Below, in pieces: positions 1 to 8,198 of a stretch of 64,000 bases of DNA (positions are counted from its first letter, which is position 1; the number at the start of each line of letters is the position of its first letter). The notes beneath the pieces are model-generated. The model worked only from the letters and a program-made list of their open reading frames with translations, was not told the origin of the DNA and did no database searches. Source of the DNA: Microbacterium sp. M28 (GTDB taxonomy: Bacteria; Actinomycetota; Actinomycetes; Actinomycetales; Microbacteriaceae); the NCBI RefSeq assembly GCF_025836995.1, contig NZ_CP107546.1:744001-808000 (forward strand), given 5' to 3'. A program made the position numbers and the translations under genes.

Positions 1-1843
1 GGCAGGCCTCGTCGGCGTCCGTCGCGCCGGCGGCGAACTCGCCCTGGCCGCCACGGATGCGGGCGCGGATCTCGAGGGCGCGAGCACGGTGGCCGGTCCC
101 GAGGTCCTCTTCGGCGAGAAGGCGGTCCAGGTGCCCGACGGCGCGTTCGAGGTGCTCGCTCTGCAGCAGCGCGAAGACCGCGAGCAGGCTCGTCGCATGC
201 ACGAGGCGGGTGTCCTCCGCCTCGGCGAATCCACGGTGCGCCCGCTCGGCGAGATCGAGCGCGGCGGCGTGATCCTCCGCCTTCAGCAGCTGCGAGGCGC
301 GGCTGATCGCCAGATCTCCGCGGGACCGCGGCGGCAGCGCGGCGTCGTCGGCCAGCTCGCGTTCGAGCGCTGCCACATCCGCGGCCCCGGATGCGCCGAA
401 CGTGGCGAGGCCGACGCGCTCCTCCAGATCCGCCTGGGCTTCATCGCCTGCGGCGCGCAGCGCCGCGATCCGCTCGGGCAGCAGTGCCAGCGCCTCGTCC
501 TCGCGGTCCGTGGCGACGAGGACGGCGATGCGCACCGACTGCAGGCGCGCCAGCTTGACCGCATCCGTCACGTCGAAAGCATGCGGCAGGGCGCTCAGCG
601 TCTCGGCCTCCGCGCCGTAGTCGGCGAGCTCGACCACGCGATCGAACCATGCGTCCGCGTCGGCGGGGAACGCCGTCGACAGCGGCTCGACGAAGACGTC
701 CGATCGGATCGGGACGTCGAACGCGGTATCGGCGAGGCCGCGCAACCGGCGCAGCCGCTCGGCGTGCGCGTCGCCGCCGTCTCGGGCGTCGAACTCCGCC
801 CCGATGCGCTCGGCAGCCGCCCAGCAGGCGGCCGACAGCGCGGCGGCCGACCAGACGCCCTCGTGCGGGCCGAAGAACGGCAGCAGCGCCGCGGCCTCCG
901 CACCGCGCACCGGAGTCTCGCCGTGGCCCGCGGCCGTGACGCGGTCCAGCGCGAAGGCGAACGCACCGAGGGCCGTGAAGTGGGCGTCCACGTTCAGTCC
1001 GTCGTGCGCGAGCCAGGGCAGGTGACGCTCGACGAGCGACAGCGCTCGAGCCTCGTTGCCGCTCACGGCGCAGAACACGACGTTGTTCGCGATGATCGTG
1101 AGGTTGTCCGGGTTGTCCTTGGCCAGCCGATAGCTGCGCAGATGCGCCGTCTTGGCCTCATCGAGTCGGCCGGCGCGCAGATACGGCAGCAGCACGCGCG
1201 AGAGCGCGTGTTCCGGCTCCTCGCCGCAGGAGAAGCCGCCCTCGATCATCTCCTCGACGAGACGGATGGCCTCCGCGTCGCGATCCGTGTCGACGAAGAA
1301 GCCGGCGATCTGGCTTCGGCTGCAGGCGTCGCAGTGGCTGTGCTCGTCGCGGGGAGTCGCCTCCAACTGGACGCGCAGTCGCTCGGCATCCTCGATGCGA
1401 CCGGCATCCCAGGCGTCCTCGAAGCGTGCGGTGAGCACACCGCTCATGCCGAGACCGGCCGTGCGGTAGTGCGTCTCCATGTCGTCGAGTACAGCCGCGA
1501 TCTGCTCCTGCGAGAATGCGGGGGACGAACGCAGGGCCGACGCCATCCATTTGAACTGCCACATCAGGTCGGCGCCGCCGTTGTCGATGTCGGCGGGGAA
1601 CCGCGTCGGGTCGGCGTCGTGATGAGCCAGGCACCACGCGAACGAGTTCAGCATGACGTCGGTGGCGCCGCCCATGTTCGCCGAAGCGGTCTGGCGCATC
1701 CTGGCCTGATACTCCAGCTGCTCGTCGCCGATCTCCTGCGCCAGCGCGACCGCCTGCGCCACCATGGCCTGCTCGGCAGGGCCCCATGGAGTGCGATCGA
1801 TCTCCTCGACGAGCTGCTGGAACTGCTTCTTCGGACGTGCCAT
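1..1843 (-). CDS. Helical-repeat (TPR-like) partner protein of the Hsp90 gene, 3' end outside window
   Basis: About 614 residues are visible from the ATG at 1843; the C-terminus lies beyond the window edge. The protein is rich in Ala, Leu, Glu and Asp and reads as successive paired helices (for example an ALEIRAR-type repeat near the truncated end), which fits a tetratricopeptide-like solenoid. A small HSHCDAC motif lies near residue 165. No catalytic motif is evident. The gene starts 25 bp after the Hsp90-family stop on the same strand, behind a weak GAAGGG ribosome site, so the two are probably one operon. TPR proteins are known Hsp90 co-chaperones in eukaryotes; a partner role here is inference from context. 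Confidence 0.75.
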   Translation of the reverse strand, partial: MARPKKQFQQLVEEIDRTPWGPAEQAMVAQAVALAQEIGDEQLEYQARMRQTASANMGGATDVMLNSFAWCLAHHDADPTRFPADIDNGGADLMWQFKWMASALRSSPAFSQEQIAAVLDDMETHYRTAGLGMSGVLTARFEDAWDAGRIEDAERLRVQLEATPRDEHSHCDACSRSQIAGFFVDTDRDAEAIRLVEEMIEGGFSCGEEPEHALSRVLLPYLRAGRLDEAKTAHLRSYRLAKDNPDNLTIIANNVVFCAVSGNEARALSLVERHLPWLAHDGLNVDAHFTALGAFAFALDRVTAAGHGETPVRGAEAAALLPFFGPHEGVWSAAALSAACWAAAERIGAEFDARDGGDAHAERLRRLRGLADTAFDVPIRSDVFVEPLSTAFPADADAWFDRVVELADYGAEAETLSALPHAFDVTDAVKLARLQSVRIAVLVATDREDEALALLPERIAALRAAGDEAQADLEERVGLATFGASGAADVAALERELADDAALPPRSRGDLAISRASQLLKAEDHAAALDLAERAHRGFAEAEDTRLVHATSLLAVFALLQSEHLERAVGHLDRLLAEEDLGTGHRARALEIRARIRGGQGEFAAGATDADEAC

Positions 1844-1868
1844 GGGGGACCCTTCTGCGGTGGGGCGA

Positions 1869-3686
1869 TCAGCGGGCGTCGTCGACGGTGTCGACGTCGA
1901 GCCCGGCGGAGAGCGAGACGAGATCCGCGAGCGCGGTGGTCATGAGCGTGCGGTCGGCATCCGTGAGCGGATGATGCCCTGCCAGCAATGCCTGGACATA
2001 GAGCAGCTGGACGGTGCGGGCGAAGACGGCCTCGTCCCGGACGCCGGTGAGCGAGCGGACGACCCGATTGGACCAGTTCAGGCACAGGCGCACGCTCGGA
2101 TCGTCCTCCCGACCCGCCGAGAGGGTGTCGTCGATGCGCGCGAGAACGCCGCCCCACAGTGCGCCGGCGATGCCCTTCGTGCGGCCGCGGTCCAGCGATC
2201 GCAGCACCGCGGGGTCGGCGACGTACAGCCCTGGCAACTCCGGGCGGTCGATCGCACGGACGACCACCGAGCAGTCGGATGCCTGGAGGACCGCGCCCGC
2301 GCGGTCCTCCAGGGCGACGGCGGCGGCCCGATCGTCCAGCGGTGGAGGGTCGAGCCGATCGAGCTCGCCCGTGACGTCGACCTGCTCTACGGTCACGTGC
2401 GGGTACAGCTCTGGCAGCATCCGGACGAGGTCGGCGTCGTACAGGTACCCGCCGTTGACGAGCACTTCGGAGTGCGGCGAGATGCCGGCGACCTGACGGA
2501 ACTCGTCGACGGTCCGCGCATACCGCAGATGCGAGTAGCGCTCCACGAGGTCTCCGACGCGCATGCTGCCGTGCGTGGTCTCGACCGTCAGCCAGCGCGT
2601 GATGAACGCGGCCAGCTCCTCGTCGTGGCGCACCAAGGACTTGAGCCCGACCTCGTGGATCGCGACGAACTGCGCCAGGCGATGCGGCTCACGCAGACCG
2701 AGCTCGAGGATCCAGCGCCGGATCCCGGCTCCGAGCTGCTCCCGGACGCGATCGAGAGCGGCGTCCTCGACGAGGGACTCACGGCTCGCCGTCGGGGCGA
2801 GGCCGGTCGAGTCGACGACCGCTCTCACGAAGAACGCCCACTCGGGGAGGACGTCGTCCGCCCGCTCGGAGAGCAGCATCCTGCCGAGGTACATCCGAGT
2901 GGCCTGGCGGGATCCGGGGGGAGGGGCGAACGGCAGCACGTACGCGAGTCCACGCGTTCCGGTGGCCGGCTCAGCCAGCTCGATCACATCCAGCGGCGAC
3001 GCTCCGAGCAGATCCCTGCCGTACTGCGCTGCGGCTTCCGGGTCGTCGGTGGCATCCAGGAACGGTGCGGGGCGGGTGATGTCGACGTCGCCGCCCGGCG
3101 CTTCCAGCACGACGCGGACCGGCAGGAACTCGCCGAACACGGTCGCCAGCTCGCGCACGGCGCCGGGGCGAAGCAGGTCGTCGGCATCGAACCGAGGGCG
3201 CAGGTGGACGCTCGTGCCGATCGGAAGCTCCTCGGCGAGCTCGGCGACCTGGAAGGTGCCGTCGGCGCTGCCGGTCCACTCCACGCTCGCACCGCCGCGC
3301 GCGCTGCGCGAGCGGATGACGATCGTGTCGGCGACCATGAAGCAGCTGAGCAGGCCGATGCCGAACTGGCCGAGGTAGTCGCTGCGGGGGAGGTCGAAGA
3401 TGTCGCGCTTGGAGCTGCGTCCGACGGTCGCCAGCAGCTCGGCCACTTCCGTGGCGTTCAACCCCACGCCGTCATCGCGCAGCACGAACTCGCCGGATGC
3501 CTCGGTGAGCGGAGTGATGCGGATGGTACCGCCGGCTCCGTCGACCTCGGAGCGCGCCGTGATGGCGTCTCTCGCGTTCTGCAGGAGCTCGCGCAGATAC
3601 ACGCGAGGACTGGAGTAGATATGCCTGCTCAGCAGATCGACGACGCCGCGCAGATCGACCTGGAACTGCTGGATCCCCCCGTGCAC
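1869..3686 (-). CDS. Hsp90 family (HtpG-like) molecular chaperone ATPase
   Basis: The 605-residue product has the GHKL ATPase signature: helix ELLQNARDA (N-box) near residues 34-42, DDGVGLN (DxGxG) near residue 74 and GQFGIGLLS (GxxGxG) near residue 105. The middle and C-terminal parts are diverged from Escherichia coli HtpG (624 aa), and there is no charged linker. I start it at the GTG at 3686 because GGAGG lies 5 bp upstream; an in-frame TTG at 3701 precedes that site. A TAGGCT -10 box lies at 3712-3717. It is expected to be a cytosolic ATP-driven chaperone. Its clients are unknown, but the downstream helical-repeat protein is the obvious candidate partner. Confidence 0.9.
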   Translation of the reverse strand: MHGGIQQFQVDLRGVVDLLSRHIYSSPRVYLRELLQNARDAITARSEVDGAGGTIRITPLTEASGEFVLRDDGVGLNATEVAELLATVGRSSKRDIFDLPRSDYLGQFGIGLLSCFMVADTIVIRSRSARGGASVEWTGSADGTFQVAELAEELPIGTSVHLRPRFDADDLLRPGAVRELATVFGEFLPVRVVLEAPGGDVDITRPAPFLDATDDPEAAAQYGRDLLGASPLDVIELAEPATGTRGLAYVLPFAPPPGSRQATRMYLGRMLLSERADDVLPEWAFFVRAVVDSTGLAPTASRESLVEDAALDRVREQLGAGIRRWILELGLREPHRLAQFVAIHEVGLKSLVRHDEELAAFITRWLTVETTHGSMRVGDLVERYSHLRYARTVDEFRQVAGISPHSEVLVNGGYLYDADLVRMLPELYPHVTVEQVDVTGELDRLDPPPLDDRAAAVALEDRAGAVLQASDCSVVVRAIDRPELPGLYVADPAVLRSLDRGRTKGIAGALWGGVLARIDDTLSAGREDDPSVRLCLNWSNRVVRSLTGVRDEAVFARTVQLLYVQALLAGHHPLTDADRTLMTTALADLVSLSAGLDVDTVDDAR

Positions 3687-3711
3687 AGCGCCCTCCCTCA
3701 ACCGACTGACG

Positions 3712-3717
3712 AGCCTA
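3712..3717 (-). promoter_or_regulatory. -10 box for the Hsp90-family operon
   Basis: Reads TAGGCT on the minus strand, 25 bp before the GTG start, which leaves room for a short leader containing GGAGG. No convincing -35 was seen. Confidence 0.45.
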
Positions 3718-3732
3718 ACAGGGGGCCCTCGG

Positions 3733-3762
3733 TTCGCCGGGGCCCGCGGGATGCCCTACACT
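3733..3762 (+). promoter_or_regulatory. Probable promoter for tRNA-Trp / secE-nusG
   Basis: TTCGCC at 3733-3738 and TACACT at 3757-3762 are separated by 18 bp, about 80 bp before the tRNA. The -10 matches the sigma-70-type consensus well; the -35 only partly. Confidence 0.45.
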
Positions 3763-3840
3763 GGTGAGGCAGTTGTCTGCATTGTTTCGCCGTGCCCGAG
3801 GGTGCAGGAGCGATGCGGATCCAGAGGCCACACGGTCTCT

Positions 3841-3913
<73 letters not shown>

Positions 3914-3953
3914 CGCGTCAGCGCCACGCTGGCACACGAAAGGTACATTCAGG

Positions 3954-4217
3954 ATGGATCAGGACGAACCGCGCGGCGAGGTCGTCGCGGCAGGCGGCGC
4001 AGCCCGGGTCAAGAAGCTCGGCTTCTTCGGCCGCATCGCGCTGTTCTTCCGTCAGGTCATCGGCGAGCTCCGCAAGGTCGTCACTCCGACCCGCAAGGAA
4101 CTGGTCAAGTTCACGCTCGTCGTCCTCGTCTTCGTGGTGATCGTGATGGCCTTCGTCTACGGTCTGGACACCGCCTTCTCGTGGCTGACGGCTCAGGTCT
4201 TCGGGGTTCCGCAGTAA
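3954..4217 (+). CDS. secE: Preprotein translocase subunit SecE
   Basis: The 87-residue protein has the short single-span architecture of actinobacterial SecE. A basic cytoplasmic N-terminus leads to the conserved amphipathic stretch around FRQVIGELRKVVTPTRKEL (residues about 32-50), followed by one transmembrane helix at about 53-75. It stabilises SecY in the SecYEG channel. The ATG at 3954 follows a GAAAGG ribosome site. It sits between tRNA-Trp and nusG, the conserved secE-nusG pair, and is probably cotranscribed with nusG. Confidence 0.97.
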   Translation: MDQDEPRGEVVAAGGAARVKKLGFFGRIALFFRQVIGELRKVVTPTRKELVKFTLVVLVFVVIVMAFVYGLDTAFSWLTAQVFGVPQ

Positions 4218-4264
4218 GAGCCCCAATCCCGCGGCTAGCGCCGCAGTGAATGGAAAGAAACAAC

Positions 4265-5263
4265 GTGTCTGAACGATATTCCGACGACGCCGACTGGGCG
4301 ACCGCCGCGGAGCAGTCCAGCGAGGACGACGAGGCGCAGGAGGGCAACGTCCTCTCCGCCGAGGAGCTCTCGGTCGCTCCGGCCGAGCACGTCGCACTGC
4401 ACATCGAGGGCGGCGACGAGGAACAGGATGAGGACGGCACGGAGGACGACATCGACATCAACGACCCGGAGGCGGACGCGATCGTGAACGACGCTCTCAA
4501 CCTGGACGAAGCGGCCGAATCCGAAGCCGCCGCCGAAGTCCTCAACGACTCGGTGGCCGAGGAGGCCGCGGATCGCGAAGCCGACGCAGCCGACGAGGTC
4601 GCTCCCTATGACGGCCCCGACGTGAACGGCGACGAGGAGGCGGACCCCTACGAGGAGTTCCGTCTGGATCTGCGGATGCTCCCGGGCAAGTGGTACGTCA
4701 TCCACTCCTACGCCGGTTTCGAGCGCAAGGTGAAGGCCAACATCGAGCAGCGCAAGTCGACGCTCGAGGTCGAGGACGACATCTACCAGGTCGAGGTCCC
4801 GATGGAGGACGTCGTCGAGATCAAGAACGGCCAGCGCAAGATGGTCACCCGCGTGCGCATCCCCGGCTACGTGCTGGTGCGGATGGAGCTCAACGAGGAC
4901 ACCTGGTCGGTCGTCCGCCACACGCCCGGCGTCACCGGCTTCGTGGGCAACGCCCACAACCCGACTCCGCTGCGTTTCGAAGAGGCCTTCAACATGCTGA
5001 AGTCGCTCGTCGAGGTCAAGGACATCCCGACCGCGAAGAACGTCCAGTCCAAGGGCGGTGTCGCCGTCGCGCGTCCGGTCGCGGCAGAGGTCGACTTCGA
5101 GATCGGCGAGACCATCACGATCAAGGAGGGCTCGTTCGCGGGTCTTCCCGGTTCGATCAGCGAGATCAAGCCCGAGAGCGGCAAGCTCACGGTGCTCGTC
5201 TCCCTCTTCGAGCGCGAGACCCCGGTCGAGCTCAGCTTCGACCAGGTCACGAAGATGCTCTGA
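4265..5263 (+). CDS. nusG: Transcription termination/antitermination factor NusG
   Basis: The product has about 332 residues. Residues 1-135 are a highly acidic, low-complexity extension rich in Glu, Asp and Ala, typical of actinobacterial NusG. The NGN domain starts near residue 138 (GKWYVIHSYAGFE), and a KOW domain follows near the C-terminus (GETITIKEGSFAGLPG). NusG binds RNA polymerase and links it to Rho and ribosomes. I chose the GTG at 4265 because GGAAAG lies 7 bp upstream and the start gives the usual SERYSDD N-terminus; an in-frame ATG at 4250 overlaps that ribosome site. Confidence 0.96.
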   Translation: MSERYSDDADWATAAEQSSEDDEAQEGNVLSAEELSVAPAEHVALHIEGGDEEQDEDGTEDDIDINDPEADAIVNDALNLDEAAESEAAAEVLNDSVAEEAADREADAADEVAPYDGPDVNGDEEADPYEEFRLDLRMLPGKWYVIHSYAGFERKVKANIEQRKSTLEVEDDIYQVEVPMEDVVEIKNGQRKMVTRVRIPGYVLVRMELNEDTWSVVRHTPGVTGFVGNAHNPTPLRFEEAFNMLKSLVEVKDIPTAKNVQSKGGVAVARPVAAEVDFEIGETITIKEGSFAGLPGSISEIKPESGKLTVLVSLFERETPVELSFDQVTKML

Positions 5264-5275
5264 CGCCAGCTTTCG

Positions 5276-5310
5276 CGAGAACGGCCGCCCCGATCGGGCG
5301 GCCGTTCTCG
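5276..5310. terminator. Hairpin terminator between nusG and the convergent VOC gene
   Basis: A perfect 15-bp stem (CGAGAACGGCCGCCC and its complement) encloses the 5-nt loop CGATC. There is no long T run. It lies between convergent genes and can serve both. Confidence 0.8.
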
Positions 5311-5328
5311 TATGCGGGCGGATGCCGG

Positions 5329-5727
5329 TCAGCCGGCGTGGCGCGCTGCCCAGTGCGGGCTCTGGATCAGTCCGAGCAGATTGCCGAACGGATCGCTGAC
5401 CGATGCCGACCACCAGCCTTCACCGCGCTGCGTGACCGGATCGAATGTCGTCGCGCCGAGTCCGATCAGGCGATCGACGCTCGCCCTGATGTCATCGACA
5501 TGCATGCTGACCAGTGCACCGCCCGGCTGCGCGAGTGCGGGGCGGAATCGAGCATCCATGAGAGCGAATTCGTCCTCGTCGTCGCCGAACCGCCATTCGG
5601 CGTACTGCGCGGGCCCCTGCTCCGGCCGAACGAAGTACGGCGCCGACTCGAACACGGTGCTGTACCAGTCGACGGCGGTCGGCATGTCCTCGGCGACGAG
5701 ATTGAGATTGGCGAGTCCTCGGAACAT
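5329..5727 (-). CDS. VOC superfamily (glyoxalase/bleomycin-resistance fold) protein
   Basis: The 132-residue product opens with the beta-strand LANLNLVAEDMPTAVDWY, typical of VOC modules. It continues with VSMHVDDIRASVDRLIGLGA, and near the end SVSDPFGNLLGLIQ is the usual DPxGN turn. Its length suits a single polypeptide with two beta-alpha-beta-beta-beta modules. Substrate cannot be read from the sequence; possibilities are a metal-dependent lyase, dioxygenase or resistance protein. The ATG at 5727 has a strong AAGGAGAAGG site. The -35 (TTGATG, complement 5781-5786) overlaps a perfect inverted repeat, so the divergent WYL regulator probably controls it. Confidence 0.88.
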   Translation of the reverse strand: MFRGLANLNLVAEDMPTAVDWYSTVFESAPYFVRPEQGPAQYAEWRFGDDEDEFALMDARFRPALAQPGGALVSMHVDDIRASVDRLIGLGATTFDPVTQRGEGWWSASVSDPFGNLLGLIQSPHWAARHAG

Positions 5728-5772
5728 CTGTCCTTCTCCTTGTTCGTGGGGGTTTCTTCTATGCTCGACGGT

Positions 5773-5797
5773 GAAGTGATCATCAACTGATCACTTC
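5773..5797. promoter_or_regulatory. Operator palindrome between VOC gene and WYL regulator
   Basis: GAAGTGATCA (5773-5782) and its exact complement (5788-5797) flank the 5-bp spacer TCAAC. The minus-strand promoter TTGATG-17-CATAGA for the VOC gene has its -35 inside this repeat, so binding would block transcription. The divergent regulator is the likely ligand (inference). Confidence 0.7.
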
Positions 5798-5827
5798 AGA
5801 AAGAGAGTTCCGATCCGTGCCGACCGT

Positions 5828-6787
5828 TTGATCCAGGCGCTGCTGCTGCTGCAGGGACGCCCGCAGATCACCGCCGCCGAGCTGGCGGCCGAACTCGAGG
5901 TCTCCGTGCCTACTGCCCGTCGTGATCTCGAGGCTCTCGCGATGTCCGGCATCCCGATCTACCCGACTCGAGGACGTGGAGGCGGCTGGCGTCTGATCGG
6001 CGGCGCGCGCACCGACCTGACCGGGCTCACCGAGGGCGAGGCGACCGCATTGCTGATCGCGATCGCGCAGAGCGCCGGAACCGACCCGGAGCGCGTCGCC
6101 GCGATTCGCAAGTTCGTCCGCGCGGTCCCTGAGCCGTTCCGGGACGGTGTCCAGCGTGTGGCGGCGGCGACGGTGCGGGACGTGCCGTGGGGAGAAGCGG
6201 GCGACCACGCGACAGCGGCGACGCTCGCGCAGCTCCAGCGCGCGATCGCGCGGATGCGACAGGTGCGGATCGAATACGACGGATCGCACGGCCCGTCGGA
6301 GACCGACACCGTCCCGCTCGTCGTCGGCAGCCGCGGATCGACGTGGTATCTGCTCGCGGGGTCTCCGCTCGATGACGGAACGGCCGACCAAAGACGAGTG
6401 CGGACTTACCGGATCGATCGGATTCGCGCACTGCAGACCCTTCCCCTTCGAGGCGCGGCGCCGGCGGGCTTCGACAGCGGTCGCGCGTGGTCGGAAATGG
6501 TCCAGCGCGTCGAAGACATGCGCGGGACGGTGCGCGCCGTGGTGCGGGTTCAGCCCTGGGCGGTCCGGGCGCTGTGCGATCGCTTCGGCGTGCAGGCGAG
6601 GATAGGGACACCGGATGCCGAAGGTGCCGCCCGTGTCGAGGTGAGTGCGCACACCGTCGAAGCACTGGCAGAGCAACTGGCGGGCTGGACCGGCGCCGCC
6701 GAAGTCGTCGAGCCGCCAGAGGTGCGTGCCGCGCTGCGGATGCTGGGGGAGCGGATCACCGCACTCTACTCGGCTGACAGCGCGTGA
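5828..6787 (+). CDS. HTH/WYL-domain transcriptional regulator (YafY type)
   Basis: At least 319 residues. An N-terminal DeoR-like helix-turn-helix reads ITAAELAAELEVSVPTARRDLEAL, then GRGGGWRL, both hallmarks of this family. A WYL domain follows (RIEYDG, then GSRGSTWYLLAGS near residue 170) and a WCX-type C-terminal segment. WYL domains usually sense a ligand. The first conventional start in frame is TTG 5828, but relatives normally begin M-RADRL and that sequence is present just upstream, preceded by ATC at 5813 with AAAGAGAG 5 bp before it. The true start may therefore be AUC at 5813 (324 aa). Divergent from the VOC gene. Confidence 0.88.
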   Translation: MIQALLLLQGRPQITAAELAAELEVSVPTARRDLEALAMSGIPIYPTRGRGGGWRLIGGARTDLTGLTEGEATALLIAIAQSAGTDPERVAAIRKFVRAVPEPFRDGVQRVAAATVRDVPWGEAGDHATAATLAQLQRAIARMRQVRIEYDGSHGPSETDTVPLVVGSRGSTWYLLAGSPLDDGTADQRRVRTYRIDRIRALQTLPLRGAAPAGFDSGRAWSEMVQRVEDMRGTVRAVVRVQPWAVRALCDRFGVQARIGTPDAEGAARVEVSAHTVEALAEQLAGWTGAAEVVEPPEVRAALRMLGERITALYSADSA

Positions 6788-6810
6788 GCACGGCACGCGA
6801 TCCGATCAGG

Positions 6811-6927
6811 TAGACTTGGCTGGTTTGTGTGCCGCTTCGGCGTGCGCGCAGACGACCACGACCCGGAGATGCCGGGCCCGTGGGAGAAGCGGATGCCTCG
6901 GCATCCGATTCGATGAAAGGAAAGAGA
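6811..6927 (+). promoter_or_regulatory. Promoter -10 and structured leader of rplK-rplA
   Basis: TAGACT at 6811-6816 is a probable -10. The roughly 105-nt leader that follows has hairpins CCCGG-agatg-CCGGG (6862-6876) and CGGATGCC-tc-GGCATCCG (6890-6907), and ends in a GAAAGGAAAGAG ribosome site. It may be an autoregulatory r-protein leader; this is inference. Confidence 0.45.
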
Positions 6928-7359
6928 ATGGCACCGAAGAAGAAGGTGACCGGCCTGATCAAGCTTCAGATCAACGCCGGTGCAGCCAACCCGGCGCCGC
7001 CGATCGGCCCCGCGCTCGGTCAGCATGGCGTCAACATCATGGAGTTCTGCAAGGCGTACAACGCCGCGACCGAGTCGCAGCGCGGCAACGTCATCCCCGT
7101 GGAGATCACCGTCTACGAGGACCGCAGCTTCACGTTCATCCTGAAGACCCCGCCGGCTGCGGAGCTCATCAAGAAGGCAGCCGGTGTGCCGAAGGGCTCG
7201 TCGACGCCGCACACGGTCAAGGTCGCGAAGATCACCAAGGACCAGGTCCGTCAGATCGCCGAGACCAAGCAGGCTGACCTGAACGCGAACGACATCGAGG
7301 CAGCCTCGAAGATCATCGCCGGCACCGCCCGCTCCATGGGCATCACGGTCGAGGGCTGA
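6928..7359 (+). CDS. rplK: 50S ribosomal protein L11
   Basis: The 143-residue product has the canonical L11 sequence. The N-terminal domain contains [20 protein letters not shown], and [11 protein letters not shown] follows. The C-terminal RNA-binding part contains [20 protein letters not shown] and ends [11 protein letters not shown]11 forms the GTPase-associated centre on 23S rRNA and is the stringent-response sensor site. The ATG at 6928 follows GAAAGGAAAG. It is 11 bp ahead of rplA in the usual rplK-rplA operon. Confidence 0.98.
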
Positions 7360-7370
7360 GGAGAATAATC

Positions 7371-8060
7371 ATGGCTACCAAGTCCAAGGCTTACAAGGCT
7401 GCCGTCGAGAAGATCGAGGCAGACCGTTTCTACACTCCCGCTGAGGCTGTCGCCCTGGCCAAGGAGACCGGCTCGGCGAAGTTCGACTCGACCGTCGAGG
7501 TCGCGCTGAAGCTGTCCGTCGACCCGCGCAAGGCGGACCAGATGGTGCGCGGCACCGTCATCCTCCCGCACGGCACCGGTAAGACCGCTCGCGTCATCGT
7601 GTTCGCCACCGGCCCCGCGGCCGAAGCGGCGATCGCGGCCGGCGCCGACGAGGTCGGCGGCGCCGAGCTCATCCAGAAGGTCGCCGACGGGTGGACCAAC
7701 TTCGATGCAGCCGTCTCCACGCCCGAGCTCATGGGACAGGTCGGTCGTCTCGGAAAGGTGCTGGGTCCGCGTGGCCTGATGCCGAACCCGAAGACCGGCA
7801 CGGTGACCCCGAACCCGGCCAAGGCCGTCGAGGACATCAAGGGCGGAAAGATCGAGTTCCGCGTCGACAAGCACGCCAACGTGCACTTCGTCGTCGGCAA
7901 GGCGTCGTTCACCACCGAGCAGCTCAACGAGAACATCGATGCGGCTCTCGAGGAGATCGTGCGTCTGAAGCCGTCGAGCTCGAAGGGCCGCTACATCCAG
8001 AAGGGTGCGGTCTCGACCACGTTCGGCCCCGGCATCCCGCTGGACGTCAACGCCATCTGA
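7371..8060 (+). CDS. rplA: 50S ribosomal protein L1
   Basis: The 229-residue product matches L1 throughout: [20 protein letters not shown], then [20 protein letters not shown], and the signature [20 protein letters not shown] near residues 125-145. L1 binds the stalk of 23S rRNA and in many bacteria represses its own operon. The ATG has GAGGAGAATA upstream. The operon ends at a strong terminator 18 bp after the stop. rplJ-rplL, adjacent in many bacteria, lies 12.3 kb away beyond an rRNA operon. Confidence 0.98.
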   Translation: MATKSKAYKAAVEKIEADRFYTPAEAVALAKETGSAKFDSTVEVALKLSVDPRKADQMVRGTVILPHGTGKTARVIVFATGPAAEAAIAAGADEVGGAELIQKVADGWTNFDAAVSTPELMGQVGRLGKVLGPRGLMPNPKTGTVTPNPAKAVEDIKGGKIEFRVDKHANVHFVVGKASFTTEQLNENIDAALEEIVRLKPSSSKGRYIQKGAVSTTFGPGIPLDVNAI

Positions 8061-8078
8061 GTCGACGACTCGTTTCTT

Positions 8079-8110
8079 CGAAGGGCCCCCGCTGCGGCGG
8101 GGGCCCTTCG
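8079..8110 (+). terminator. Terminator of rplK-rplA
   Basis: A perfect 14-bp GC-rich stem (CGAAGGGCCCCCGC and complement) has the 4-nt loop TGCG, 18 bp after the rplA stop. No T run follows. Confidence 0.85.
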
Positions 8111-8198
8111 TCGTACCCGCGACCTGCCGCCGGCGAGGCGTGAGCGGATGCCGGGGTTCCGCGGAAACCAGCGCGACACGCCATGGGAGGGCCTGGAT

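Noticed and set aside
89..3767. Long plus-strand open frames (618 and 667 aa) opposite the Hsp90 and helical-repeat genes
   Set aside because: Arg/Gly/Asp-rich composition without domains, no ribosome sites, and exactly antisense to genes with clear motifs; they are GC-rich shadows.
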